The translations under genes and the position numbers were made by a program. Of a stretch of 64,000 nt of DNA, positions 1 to 11,129 are shown in pieces; position 1 is the stretch's first letter; each line of letters opens with the position of its first letter. Source of the stretch: Trichobilharzia regenti. Its lineage: Eukaryota > Platyhelminthes > Trematoda > Strigeidida > Schistosomatidae. The stretch covers positions 42,955,804 through 43,019,803 of the forward strand of contig OX235262.1 in assembly GCA_944472135.2 (NCBI GenBank). Reading direction: 5' to 3'. The notes under the pieces were generated by a model, which was not told where the DNA came from, searched no databases, and worked only from the letters and a program-made list of their open reading frames with translations.

Positions 1-585
1 CTGTTCGATACTCTATGCTCAAGTCTCTCAATATTTTCGTTTATGATGGTGCGGAACCCCATTTTTCTAAACAGACGGTCATGAAGAAGCTGAAGTTTCA
101 TTGTATGGTTTTTATACCAGTTAGTTTTGGGAGTATTAACCTCTGATGTGAGGTCTGAGTCTCTGAATACAGGTGTGGCACCGTTCTCTCATTCTGAGGT
201 GACTTTGTGAACGAAGTGGAAGTTGTATTCTTAAACCTCATAGAGCAAGGATTACTTGATCTGATAAGCACAGGCTGTGATGTACTGTAGTGTGTAAGTG
301 AAGTTCCCGGATTTTTATCAGAAGACTAGGCATTTTTGTCACTGGCTAATTTAATCATATGGTGAGGTGTGTACATCAGTGGTGTTTGCTAACTGTAAAA
401 AATATCAGCATTAGACCAGTAGAATTCCAGGAGAAGTGAACAATGTTTGCTTTCTTGAGACCTTCTCAGCTTACGACAACAGTATTAGAAATCGTTCACA
501 GGGTGGGCACCGAGTGGAGTACTTCAGAAGCTGAGGGTGTTGGCGTTCGCGGATAGTACGAAGTATACTAACGCGAGATCTTCCA
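1..585. other. Intergenic sequence, nothing recognised
   Basis: No open frame longer than a few dozen codons, no retroelement motif and no tRNA-like box was recognised here. It precedes an inverted-repeat unit and is probably decayed repeat DNA, but that is a guess. Confidence 0.4.
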
Positions 586-812
586 GCGGTTAATAATTCC
601 CCAAAATTATTGGCCACAGGATTCATCACTGAACACTGGATGCTGACCCTTAGTGTTTAAGTCGACTTGTTTAGCTGAAGGCTTTCGGTCAAGCATCCTC
701 GTCATCTGGTACTCCGTCGTGTCACGTGCGTGCATGATCACTAGCCAGCTTAGCTTCCGCTTCACTACACGATTTGGTCCGAAATATATCTCGTAGTTAG
801 GACAATCAAATA
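586..812. repeat. Left arm of a ~220-bp inverted repeat
   Basis: The reverse complement of 1372-1592 matches this segment along nearly its whole length at roughly 75% identity by eye, including shared blocks such as ATCACTGAACACTGGATGCT, GCTGAAGGCTT and CGATTTGGTCC. The two arms face each other around about 560 bp that contains a BEL/Pao-like LTR fragment. This could be a foldback or MITE-like DNA element, or two copies of one repeat inserted head to head. Confidence 0.65.
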
Positions 813-999
813 ATGTCTTTTACCTTGCCTTTGTTACACGAGAAACGAATACTATGGTAGTTGTTGGTATGCGATCTTGCATTAGTGTACTCCGTACAAT
901 TCGCGAACGTCAATACCGTCAGCCTCTAAAATCTAATATCCGCAACTTCCATAGCATTCGTTTAGCGTAGACCAAAGGAAAAGCAAAACACAGAAAAAC

Positions 1000-1362
1000 T
1001 CAATGTAGTTGAAGATTTAACGATCAATTCATGGCTGTTTGCTCAAATCCAAATCCTCCATCATTTTTGCGGGAGTCATCAATCCAGCAGTTATCGTTTC
1101 ATCGTTCGCTGTTCGTTGGAAGACAGAAAAACCATCAGAGGTATTATCGTGATTTATTGTTATAACATTTATTCTTAGGCTTGTGTGTATTAACCTTATT
1201 GTTGGCTACGTATTTGTACAAGAATGAAGGATTCTCGAGTTGCCAGTCAGTGTTCTGGTTTTCGCGTTAGTCATTACCAATTGCTTCAGAAAGTCTTCGA
1301 GGGACAGCGTGATGTCCAGCGGAGTAAGAGCTGGACACCGACAGTTACTGAGAGAAACTGAT
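1000..1362 (+). mobile_element. Solo or fragmentary BEL/Pao-like LTR
   Basis: It starts with CAATGTAGTTGAAGAT and continues with the same order of blocks (GATCAATTCATGG, TTTGCTCAAA, TTTCATCG, GAATTCTCGAG-like, AGAGCTGG) seen in the LTRs at 9474-9807 and 13066-13398. No internal retroelement coding sequence is attached, so it is best read as a solo LTR or a remnant. It is more diverged from the two paired LTRs than they are from each other. Confidence 0.6.
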
Positions 1363-1371
1363 CGTCCGAAT

Positions 1372-1592
1372 TAGGAATTATATTTCAGGACCAAATCGTA
1401 GTGCGAGGTCGCTTGTTTAACTAGCTAGAGATCATGCACGAATGAACGAACGTCACACGACGGAGCACCAATTGGCTCTGATACGTGGCCGGAAGCCTTC
1501 AGCCAAACAAATCCATTAAAACACTAAAGGTCAGCATCCAGTGTTCAGTGATGAATGCTGTGGCCCTAAATTCTGGGGAATTACCTAACGCG
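1372..1592. repeat. Right arm of the ~220-bp inverted repeat
   Basis: This is the inverted partner of 586-812. It ends just before the 5' boundary of an RTE-A element. A 60-codon open frame here has no recognisable protein features and is treated as chance. Confidence 0.6.
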
Positions 1593-1846
1593 TATGGGTA
1601 CGTTCCTGCAAAAACAGGAATAAATATACTATATTATATTACCGCTACTAGCTTGCAAGGCTACTAGCTTTCTAGTCTTCTAGCCGCTCCCAAGCCCGGG
1701 TAAAGAGGGAGGGTTGGGGCGTGGTGCTAGCAACTCCAACCCTGTAAAACAACCAAATCGCTACAGAAACTTCAACGAATAAATATATTAAAAATTCTAA
1801 AAACATAAGCAATAGCCTTACTTTTCGCTGGAATCGGGGAAGTGAA

Positions 1847-3595
1847 ATGACGCAGGCTGGTGAAAGCCTTCGGGAAGCCAGTCAGCCGATGTGCCTTCTT
1901 TCGATGAAAGCAAAAGTAAGGATGGGTACCTGGAATGTTCGCACAATGTACGAAACTGGAAAGGCTGCCCAGATAGCCGCTGAAATGAGAAGGTACAGAA
2001 TAGAAGTGTTGGGAATCTGCGAAAGCAGATGGAACGGAACTGGAAGGTGCCAACTACCTACTGGAGAGACAGTAATCTTTTCCGGCCACCCAGAGGACAA
2101 CCATGAGCACACCGAGGGAGTGGCCATCATGATGTCACCAACAGCAACCAAAGCTCTCATGCAGTGGGAACCAATCTCCTCCAGGATAATGACAGCCAGG
2201 TTCAACTCAAAAGGAAGGAAAGTTACAGTCATTCAATGTTATGCGCCTACAAACGTCTCAGAACAAGAGAAGAAGGAGGCGTTCTACAGACAACTACAAG
2301 CAATAATGGACAACGTCCCAAATGGCGATATCAAAATCCTGATGGGCGACATGAATGCGAAGCTGGGAGGAGACAACACAGGAAGAGAACTCACCATGGG
2401 TCGTGAGGCCCTCGGCGAAATGAACGACAATGGTGAACTCTTCTCAGACTTCTGCGCCTTCAATGATTTGGTGATTGGTGGTAGTGTGTTCAAACACAAG
2501 GATATACACAAGACGACATGGATTTCACCAGATGGAAACACCAAAAACCAAATAGACTTCATCTCAATTTCAAGAAAGTGGAGACGGAGCCTACTGGACA
2601 CAAGGTCAAGGAGAGGAGCAGATGTGGGTTCAGACCACTATCTAGTAGAAGGGACTTTCAAGGTGAAACTAAAAGCCTCGAGGATAGCTGGGGATAGGCC
2701 ACAATGCAAGTTCAACACTCAATTACTGAAGGACACAACCACAAAAGACACCTTCACTGCAACTGTCAGAGCAAAGCAGGAAACACTACGCGACATCACT
2801 GAAGAATCATGCGTGGAAGAACATTGGAAGTCTCTGAAGGCGATTCTCAACGAAACGTGTTCAACGGTTCTAGGAAGAAAGAAGAGACAAGACAAGGAAT
2901 GGCTCTCAACGGACACTTGGAAATTAATAGAAGAGAGGAGAATGGTGAAAGAGAAAATGATTCAATGCAAGGACGGACAGGAGAAGGAGACGCTGAGCTC
3001 AACTTACAAAGCATTGGACAAAGAAGTGAAGAAGAGTGCTAGGAAGGACAAAAGACGATTCTACGACAACCTGGCCACTGAAGCTGAGAAGGCAGCAGGC
3101 AAAAGGGACCTGAGGACACTATATCAGATAACCAAATCTCTATCCGGGAAGAGACCAACACAAGCGAAACCTATAAAAGACAGCCAAGGGAAGCCCATTA
3201 CCAAGGAAGAAAAACAGATTAAACAATGGGCGGATCACTTCAAAGGACTCTTGAACCGATCACCACCTGCAACCCGTCCAGAAATACCAACAACAGCGCA
3301 CACACAACTGCAAGTTGACACCAATCCTCCAACGAGAGCTGAAGTCTTGAATGCAATCAAACTTCTGAAAGCTGGAAAAGCAGCCGGACCAGATGGAATA
3401 CCCCCTGAAGCACTGAAAGCAGACCCAGAGACGACAGCAGACATGCTGACTCCATTATTGCAAAAGGTCTGGAAGGAGGGAAAGGTGCCTACTGACTGGA
3501 GGAAAGGTTACCTCGTGAAACTACCAAAGAAGGGCGACTTACGCCTCACTCTGCAAGAACTGGCGAGGAATCATGCTCCTGTCGACGCCAAGTAA
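1847..3595 (+). pseudogene. RTE-A ORF, endonuclease and start of reverse transcriptase
   Basis: The 582-codon frame encodes an exonuclease/endonuclease/phosphatase-fold domain at about residues 24-270: GTWNVRTMYETGK, the metal-binding CESRW (LGICESRW), the GDMNAK motif, and SDHYLV at the end. A basic, charged linker rich in K, E and R follows at about 290-420, and then the start of reverse transcriptase (AGKAAGPDGIPPEALKA, WRKGYLVKLPKKGDL). The frame is lost just after this motif, and the last dozen residues are out-of-frame sequence. The endonuclease would nick the target DNA to prime reverse transcription. The start codon is uncertain; the conserved region begins near residue 24. Confidence 0.85.
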
Positions 3596-3998
3596 AATCC
3601 TGAGTCGCATCATCCTGGAGAGATTAAAGGACGCACTGGAGACAGAACTCCGACCAGAACAAGCTGGATTCAGGAAAGGCAAATCATGTACTGACCAAAT
3701 TGCAACTCTACGCATCATCATCACAGAACAAAGCATGGAATGGCAATCAAACCTCTACCTCAACTTTATAGACTTTGAGAAGGCCTTCGACGACAGCGTT
3801 GACCGTGAAGTAATTTGGAAATTACTCGAGTACTATGGCGTACCCCAAATATTCATCAACCTTATTCAACAGCTGTACGACAACGGCACATGTCAAGTGA
3901 TCCACAACGGAAAACTCAGCAAGGCGTTTGGAGTAAACACAGGAGTCAGACAAGGGTGCTTATTATCACCAATGATATTCCTAATTGTGGTGGACTGA
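3573..3998 (+). pseudogene. RTE-A reverse transcriptase, middle part in a shifted frame
   Basis: This continues the preceding reverse transcriptase in another frame. Landmarks are PSKILSRIILERLK, EQAGFRKGKSCTDQI, the catalytic-aspartate strand LNFIDFEKAFD, and TGVRQGCLLSPMIF. The expected catalytic FADD/YADD motif is damaged about 80 bp downstream, where the sequence around 4078-4090 contains an indel before DDLCLMSH. Together with the frame change near 3,540 this shows a dead copy. Confidence 0.85.
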
Positions 3999-4084
3999 CT
4001 GGATTATGCGTCAGACAGTGGGAAACGAGAAGACAGGAATATCCTGGACCGACGTGAAGAACCTAGAAGACCTGGATTTCGCGC

Positions 4085-4728
4085 GTGGATGATTTATGTT
4101 TGATGTCACACACAATCGAAGACTTACAAGCGAAAACCGACAAACTGGTCGAAGAAGCAGCAGTGAAGACAGGACTCCAAGTGAACATAGACAAGACGGA
4201 GGTTATGAAAATAACAAACCAACCAACCAAAAACAACAGCAGCAACATACAGCGCCAATCACCATCAACGGGAGGGATTTGAAAGAAGTTACTTCATTCG
4301 CTCACCTATCTAGGGAGCATTGTCTCAACTACAGGAAGTCGGAACGGACGAGGATGTCAAATCGAGCGGGAATCAGGAAGGCGCGAAACACATCAACATC
4401 ATCGATCTGAAACCAATCTGGAAATCTTCGTCACTCAGCATCAACAACAAAATTCGGTAGGATTTTCAATACAAACAACGTCAAGTCAGTCAGTTCTTCT
4501 ATACGGATGAGAAACTTGGCGGGCGGGCGGGTCACAAAGAATATTTCCAACAGGCCATTGCAGACCTCTATTAACAACTGTCTTCTCTGGATCTATACTG
4601 AAGATCAGATGGCCGGGCCGGAAAGTATCACCAACGAGGAATTATGGGAACAAACAAAACAAAACGAGAACCAATCGCCAACCAGCAAATATACAGGAGA
4701 AAGTGGAAATGGATCGGTCAATCAGTGA
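4085..4728 (+). pseudogene. RTE-A reverse transcriptase thumb and C-terminal remnants
   Basis: The segment begins with the tail of the catalytic motif (DDLCLMSHTIEDLQ) and continues KTGLQVNIDKTEVMKI, the usual region after the RT active site. Further downstream the C-terminal part is split across frames. A diverged copy of the same stretch is at 35495-36430, so the order of motifs can be checked against it. Confidence 0.75.
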
Positions 4729-4966
4729 AGAGACCGCTGGGTGACATCGCGCGTCAATCCCTCTAGTGGAACCCGCAAGGGAAGCGGCGAGTGGGTCGTC
4801 AGTGCAAGGGTGACATGGAGGAGATCGTGTGAAGAGGAGTTGAAAGAGTATGGACTAACGTGGATGCAGGTGAAAAGTACAGCAGAAGGAAGACAGAAGC
4901 AAATGGAGACGTTTAGTTGAAGCCCCATGTTCCACTAGGAACCCAAGGGAGCAATAATAATAATAT

Positions 4967-6180
4967 CTGAGAATAAGTAGGTTTTAATATAATCAGTAGA
5001 GTGAAACAGTCTGTACAGAGAGCGTTTGAAGCTCACAACCGAAGAGCAAGTTCTGACATCTAGTGGCAGGTCTCCATATTTTAGAATACATCACTGTGAA
5101 GAGGTTTTCACAAAGTGTTGACTTAAAGGCTTGAATTGTCACTGTGGAAGTTTGGTTACGCAGAGTGTGAGAGCCTTCCGGTGAGAGTCGTATGTCCTTA
5201 TTGTCTGAGAAGGATATTTTCCGAAGGACCTTAATGAAAAATATTAGGTTTATAATAAGTCGTCTTGACCAAAGTGGGTTAAGTTTTAGGATCATGCACC
5301 GTGAGATGTTGTCTTTCTTACAACTGTAGCCAAGTTGTCTGGGGTAAATTATCCTTTGATTGTCACGTGTTCGAGTGTTGCTTTTTGATATAACGAAAAC
5401 ATGCTGAAAGCTGCATCTCAGATCAAGTTGATTCCTTAGATGGTAATGATCTACTCCTGCGTGCCTTATTCGACATATTGAATGAAATGGTTCGCAGTTA
5501 TTCTGGTACTAGATCGGAAAGAATAAAAAATTCACCGGTTGCTGAATCAAATTACTTCTCTGCATGTTTAACTGTATTCTAACTGCTATGATTTATTCCA
5601 GGAACGATCCAATTCTACCATTTAAAGACGCTGGCTAACATGCTGTAAATGAGTATTCACGATCTGAAATGAAGAAGCAACTGGTTTTCAAATAGATTTT
5701 CAACATTTTACTCAACTTACGAGTACAGTCCGCCATGCAGACACAAATGGCGCAAATGGAGAATTCTGGAATCGACTTCGGCACCATTTGATGCAGTAAA
5801 ACAACCCAACATGACTTTCTCTACTTTTCGCCCCCACGATCAAATTTCTTTCCTCTTATGAAACTGCGATAAGACTGCTGAAAAATGGAATAAATATATC
5901 ACTGATCTCAACACAATACATCAATAATCTTTAAGTCAAGGGTGTTGTTCACAACAAAGTTATGTAGGAGAATTGACTTCAAGCTTTATTTTTCCCAGAT
6001 ATCTGTATTACATTCATCTGATGTCTGGGTTTTTTGTTAATGCGAAGACAATATTTCTATATCTCTTTATGTGCTACACAAACAGACTTTATAGCAGACT
6101 TTTCCGACTGACTCTAATGACAGAAAGAACATCCAAACTGTAAATCCATTATACATCAAATTATGTGCAATTTATATAAC
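4967..6180. other. Intergenic sequence with one unassigned minus-strand open frame
   Basis: On the minus strand at 4993-5295 there is a 100-codon open frame (MILKLNPLWSRRL to SVQTVSLY). I recognise no family. Its composition and the short repeat-like surroundings suggest a decayed element rather than a host gene. The rest of the stretch is AT-rich with no recognisable feature. Confidence 0.3.
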
Positions 6181-6425
6181 AACTTATCCATGCCTGTACA
6201 ATAGGTATGTTCCTGCATAAACAAGAAGGAATATATTATTATTAAAACAATATTTATGCATGCCTATACAATTGGTGCACCCTACATAGCTAGGGAAAAA
6301 ATGTACCTTATTATATTATCTTTACTAAATATGCTTATTAATATTATGTTTAACTTATCGAATTGATGATGCCTGTAAACTGGCGTCCCTCATGTAAAAA
6401 ATGAGAATATATATTATTATTAATA
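6181..6425 (+). repeat. Three successive retroelement-type 3' tails
   Basis: Three related segments follow one another, each with a TGCCTGTA or TGCCTATAC start, a short hairpin-like stretch and an ATATTATTATTA end, at about 6185-6246, 6257-6340 and 6370-6425. A similar unit occurs at 14045-14125, and a partial one at 1598-1640. They look like 3' termini of a non-LTR family without attached coding sequence. Confidence 0.5.
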
Positions 6426-7072
6426 AATGGACAGTATTTCAGCAGTGGCTTTGCACATGTTCAACAATAGCGTAACAGGAATGGCTGCACGCAGCTTCAG
6501 ATCCTTATAGGAAATTCGCAGAGCCTTCACTAGAAAAACCAGAGATATGTTCACCTCCTTATACACATCTCTGGTGAGATTAGGACTGGAAAACTGCATC
6601 CAGGCCGCCAGTCCTTGTCTAAAAGGGGACTCACACATTCTAGAAAGGGTTCAAAGGAAGGCAACACGTATGGTTCACGGCATGACTAACTTATCATACG
6701 AGGGAAGACTAGACAGTTTAAATCTCTTCTCACTGTCATACCGTAGACAGAGAGGAGATTTAATTACAATGTTTAAAATTTTAAACAATGACTACGGACC
6801 TGACCTATTCTCTCTTTTCCTTCCCACCAGGTTGGAACACCTTAGAGGACATAGTAGGGGAGTTCAGAAGCCACGAAGAAATCATATTGCTGTCGAGTAC
6901 TGCTTCTCATACCAACTCATACACTCTTGAAACCAACTCCCAGAAGAAGTGGAGTCTGCAATCTCAACTGGTTTATTGAAGAAGGGTTTGGACAACCACA
7001 GAAATTTACCGGAAAAAGATTAACATGGGCTCCAAGCTTTCGATCCTACACCAACAAATCTGAAACCTGAGT
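6426..7072 (+). mobile_element. 5'-truncated CR1/Jockey-like element D, C-terminal fragment
   Basis: The segment is almost the same as 16800-17400 (the 3' end of element D). It encodes the tail of an RT polyprotein including QRKATRMVHGMTNL, SYEGRLDSLNLFSL, SYRRQRGDLITMFKIL and the final GLDNHRNLPEKD. It is 5'-truncated like a typical incomplete non-LTR insertion. The long frame at 6547-6930 covers most of it. Confidence 0.8.
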
Positions 7073-9051
7073 GCAAACGCTCCAGTGATTTTGAACGCAT
7101 TTTAGTGATTGTCTAACGGCATCTGTCATTGTGATAACTAAAATATCAACGCGATTCACTAACTAAGATGCAAATTTCACCCAGATCACGTTTTTAAGTA
7201 CGTTTTGAACAATGTGTCAACGGTTTGTTAGGATTAGTATTGGGTTTAAGGTAAGTATTGGGCTAGGGTTAGGATCAGGGTGTCCTGCGTCCTCATTGAA
7301 CTGTTGCGCTATAGGTGTTCAGTTTCTGCGTGAATCATCTTTCTTTAATATTTTGGAAATTAGCCGCTTTCCTCATATTATCCACATATCCATACTCAAC
7401 AAGGATTATATTGTGTCAACTGGAACAACACATATGATTCACTCGCGAAATATAGGGCGTTGATATGGCATATCCCCCATTTGAAGTGGTGCCTCTGGCT
7501 TAACCTTGACGGCATTTGCGCGGTTTCGTTGATTCGAGTTGGAGCTATTCGTCCAGGCAAACGCAGTAGACACGATCTTGGTGCTTATTTTGCTCTTATT
7601 GGATGAATTTATATGAAAATTGTTGTTCGATATTGTTCTTGAGCATTTACTGATTGCTTGTGTGACAGGACGCTAAAATACATGGTTCATGCAATGATTA
7701 TTTGGGATACCGAGTAAGCTTCGTGTAGATTTCGACGACTGCCATTCGATAAATTTCTTTGCAGCTTGGCGGAAACCTCTACTCGATCGCAAATTTCCCT
7801 ATCAGCTATTGTGTAGTACCTATTACTGTTACAGGAACCGAAGAATATGGTTTATATCGAATTCGTGAATCCCTCCGCACTTTTGCGTTGCGTTTTGATG
7901 GCTGAAATTCAATGAAATGCATAGATGCAAGCGGAACTTAGCGTTCACAAATGGGCAGAAACTACAATATGATTTGCGATCACTTACAACACTCACTGTT
8001 TTCTGCCAAAAATTTTAAATGAGTTAAATGCACATTGCAGCATTTTAGCAATTTGGTGGATTTGAATACCATCCTCGTGACGAGGTACGTAAAGACATCT
8101 GAGGTGTGCGTCATTTTGTCCCATTATTGAGTTTGGTTTCACAAACTTCCGATTTTTGTTATTGTCCTGACGCCATATTATTCGCGTTTGTTCGAAGTTA
8201 ATTCACAAAATTATTTTGAAATCGCGTAGAAGTAGTGTCCGACATCTCTTAAAGCTATGGACTTAAGTTTTAAAAGCAGTTGCTGTGTCCAGATTACAAC
8301 TTCAATTAAATAACACTGAAGTGGAAGACGTTCTATTCTTCATTACTAAACTTAATGAAAAGAATCATGTTTTTTATTCTAAAAACAGGAGCATTCGTAA
8401 TGTTTTACTTTATGTAAATGCAGTTACATACAGTTGCACTAAGAACTCAGTGCAACTCGATACACAATAGTATACATACAAATAAACTGAAAAATAATGT
8501 CCTCCTTATCTTATAAACAACTTGTCCTTATTCCAAGATTATAACTTTCTTTCACCTATGAGCCTGAGTTATGTCTATGAAATCACAATATCACACCAAA
8601 TAAATCTTCCCCCAAAACCAAGGCCACTTGAAACCAATAGCAACATAGCAACAGGCGTCATTGAGGGGATATGCAATAAAGTCGCTCCGAAATTTACAAA
8701 ACAAAGTCTTCGGATTCCCTCTCTAACCACGTGGAATTCAGGATTTTCTTCACCGCGAGCACTGTAAAGGAAAGTATGGTTTTTATTTTGCAATATATAT
8801 CTGTTATTGTTTTGATAATTCGAACATACAGCTACCTTTTATATATCTTCAAGACTTTTTTTCCGGAAATTGCGAAATTTCTTGTTTCTGTAATGGTTAA
8901 GTCTATTTAAACGTGTAAGTACCGTTAAGAGACTGAGATCTAATACTAGTCAGCCAACTGAAGGCCTCAGGTCCGTTGAAGATTCTAAAAGTTTTAAACC
9001 AGCCACACCCAGAGTTATGGTATCTGATATCATGAAGGAACCGACAGAGAA
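7073..9051. other. Unassigned intergenic region
   Basis: No retroelement motif or protein family is recognised. It contains a TTAGGATTAGTATTGGGTTT-type low-complexity run near 7230-7285. Small open frames at 8285-8470 and 8522-8767 lack any recognisable motif and are not annotated as genes. A possible terminal exon at 7765-7905 is listed separately. Confidence 0.35.
7765..7905 (+). other. Possible terminal exon of an unrecognised gene
   Basis: A 47-codon frame follows a good-looking 3' splice site (TTTCTTTGCAG ending at 7764) and ends at a TGA at 7903-7905. The encoded segment (LGGNLYSIANFPISY... to ESLRTFALRFDG) is compositionally protein-like, but I do not recognise it, and no partner exon was found upstream. 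An open frame this short can arise by chance. Confidence 0.18.
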
Positions 9052-9417
9052 TGTGTGTCGGTCAAGTCTCATGAACTGTCAATGTCCAGCTCTTGCTACG
9101 CTGGACAACACGCTGTCCCTCGAAGAAATTCAGAAACACTTTGTATTAACCAACGCGAAAACCAGAACATTGATTGGCGACTCGAAAATCCTTTATTCTT
9201 ACACCAACATATAACCATCAATAATGTTATTACAGAAGGTCTAGGAATAAATGTTATAACGGTAAATCACGGTAATACTTCTGATAGTTTTTACCTGCCA
9301 TCGAACGAACAGCGGACGATGAAACGATGACCGCAGTACCTATAATTCCCGCCAAAATATAGAGTTGAGTTTGAGCAAACGCCCATGAACTGACCGTTCA
9401 ATCATCAAATATACTGA
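9052..9417 (-). mobile_element. Solo BEL/Pao-like LTR, minus strand
   Basis: The reverse complement shows the same block order as the LTRs of the neighbouring BEL/Pao element: GATTGAACGGTCAGTTCATG, GTTTGCTCAAACTCAAC, then CGAGGGACAGCGTG and GTAGCAAGAGCTGGACATTG. It sits head to head with the plus-strand LTR that begins about 57 bp downstream, so the two LTRs form an inverted pair. Confidence 0.65.
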
Positions 9418-9473
9418 TATACTGAATGATTTGATATTTTCTATTACATATCTCACTAAATTTATAATGCTGC

Positions 9474-9807
9474 TATCAATGTAGTTGAAGAATAAACGAT
9501 CAATTCATGGTTGTTTGCTCAAACCCAACTACCGTATATTTTTGCGGAGGCATCGATACACCAGTCATCGTCTCATCGGTCGCTGTTCAGAATGAAGTCA
9601 GGAGACAACCGTCAGAAACCTTAGTTGTAAAACTTAGTTGTATATCGGCTATAAGTTGGTGTCAGAATAAAGAATTCTCGAGTCACCAATCTGTGCTCTG
9701 GTTCTCGCGTCCGTACGTACTAAGCGTTACTGAGAAACTTCAAGGGACAGCGTGAGTCCCAGCGTAGCAAGAGCTGGGCATTGACGGTTTACGAGACGTG
9801 GCTGACA
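9474..9807 (+). repeat. 5' LTR of the BEL/Pao element
   Basis: It aligns over its whole length with 13066-13398. Shared landmarks are CAATGTAGTTGAAGA, GTCATCGTCTCATCGGTCGC, TAAAGAATTCTCGAG and AGCAAGAGCTGGGCATTGAC. Both copies end in ...CTNACA. Confidence 0.75.
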
Positions 9808-9954
9808 GTTTCTGACGGTACGGCGTTAGTTATTGACGGTTTCGAACAGTTGGTGACAGTTTGGATAGTCACCGTTCATCTTCCCTGGTGCCGGTCAAGT
9901 CCTCTTTGAACAAGCAATATCTGGAACCGTTTTGGAATTGGGTCAAGTTCAACA

Positions 9955-11097
9955 ATGCCTGGGTCAAAGAAGGGACAGAGCGCCTTGGATGCAAACAGGA
10001 AAGTAAGTCATGGTGACCTGTCTGTTAATTGTAACGATGTGTCTGATGTTAAACATGACATGTTTGATGTTACTGTTTCGCCGTTCAGGGATAATAGGAA
10101 CATCAAACTCCCTAAATTTGAACCACGATGTTTCGACGGAAACCCAGCTGATTATTTACAGTTTGTAAAGGAGTTTGAGATCATGCTGAGTGGTTTTTTA
10201 TTAACTGATGAAATGAAGTTAATGTATTTGATGAGGTATTGCACTGGAATTGCTGCATGAGCTATACAGTGTTGTAAGTTTATGAAGCCAAAAGAGGGCT
10301 ACGACGAGGCTGTGAGCATACTACGTCAAAGGTTTGGAAGACCTTCGATGATTGTAGGGAAATTATTCGAGGCTGTTAAAGGTAACGGCAGTCAAATACA
10401 AGATGACTCCAAGGCACTGTCCGAGTTTTTGGATAATCTGTTGACTTACAAGAATGCATTGATTTCGATGAATTGCATGAGTGACCTCAACTCGAGTTTT
10501 ATACTAGTAGTAATAGCAAGACGCCTACCTACTCGACTGCAAAGGAAGTGGGTGAAGATAAGCTCCCGTATGGAGGATGAGGGTATCGAGGCAAAATTTG
10601 ATGATATCCTGAAACTGGTAAAAGATGGCGTCAATCTATCTATGAGCAAGTTCGCCAGTATATTGAATCTCACCCCTAGAATAGAGCAGTCTGAGGGAGA
10701 AACGCGATCATTAATGACGAATAGGCCTCAGAGAGGTGGATATCGAGAAGGCTCCATGATGTATAGTAATGCATATAGACCTAGTGAGTGTAACAGGTTT
10801 CGTAGTACATCCTCAACAGATAAATTACAAGATGCAAGACAAACACGGTTGTGTTTTACACGTTTGCAAGAGGTGCATAAAAAGATGAACTGTGAATTAG
10901 TGGGCAAGTTCAGTGATAAGCTAAATGTGATATCAAGGTCTGACTCCGAATTGTGTGACGATAACGGTGTGGTGAAGAAGCCTGTAGCTGCATCTGGTAA
11001 GCCATCGTTTAATACTATGCCACAGAAGAGAGAGATTCAGAGTTCAGTTCTGACTCCAACAGTTTACAAGGTATTAATAGTCAGAATGAAGGTATAA
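9955..11097 (+). pseudogene. BEL/Pao gag, one in-frame stop
   Basis: The protein starts MPGSKKGQSALDANRK and reaches the hallmark of BEL/Pao Gag proteins: IKLPKFEPRCFDGNP followed by a YLQFVKEFE helix and a small-residue MYLMRYCTGIAA segment. An in-frame TGA at 10258-10260 interrupts it, and the same frame resumes with FMKPKEGYDEAVSILRQRFG (the usual 'A...L...FG' Gag block) and ends near 11097. Gag forms the particle that packages element RNA. No zinc knuckle is visible. The stop codon makes this copy defective unless read through. Confidence 0.7.
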
Positions 11098-11129
11098 AAC
11101 TTTTAAGGATTTGTGAGGAGGAACCAAAA

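Larger units (their letters stand above)
1646..4966 (+). mobile_element. RTE-clade non-LTR retrotransposon RTE-A, copy 1 (nearly full length, broken)
   Basis: A 3.3-kb unit starts with a short 5' leader (GGTAAAGAGGGAGGGTTGG, then GCTAGCAACTCCAACCCTG), carries an apurinic-like endonuclease followed by reverse transcriptase, and ends with TGTTCCACTAGGAACCCAAG and an AAT-rich tail. That domain order and the trinucleotide tail are typical of the RTE clade, to which the schistosome SR2-type elements belong. Reading-frame breaks near 3,540 and 4,000-4,090 make it non-functional. Other copies or fragments lie at 18675-21840, 28085-28990, 32090-33005, 35495-36430, 39365-39765, 48070-48910, 56190-57150 and 63375-63735. 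Confidence 0.85.

Noticed and set aside
1772..2601. Minus-strand open frames overlapping the RTE-A endonuclease
   Set aside because: They are antisense to a clear endonuclease frame and have no motif of their own.
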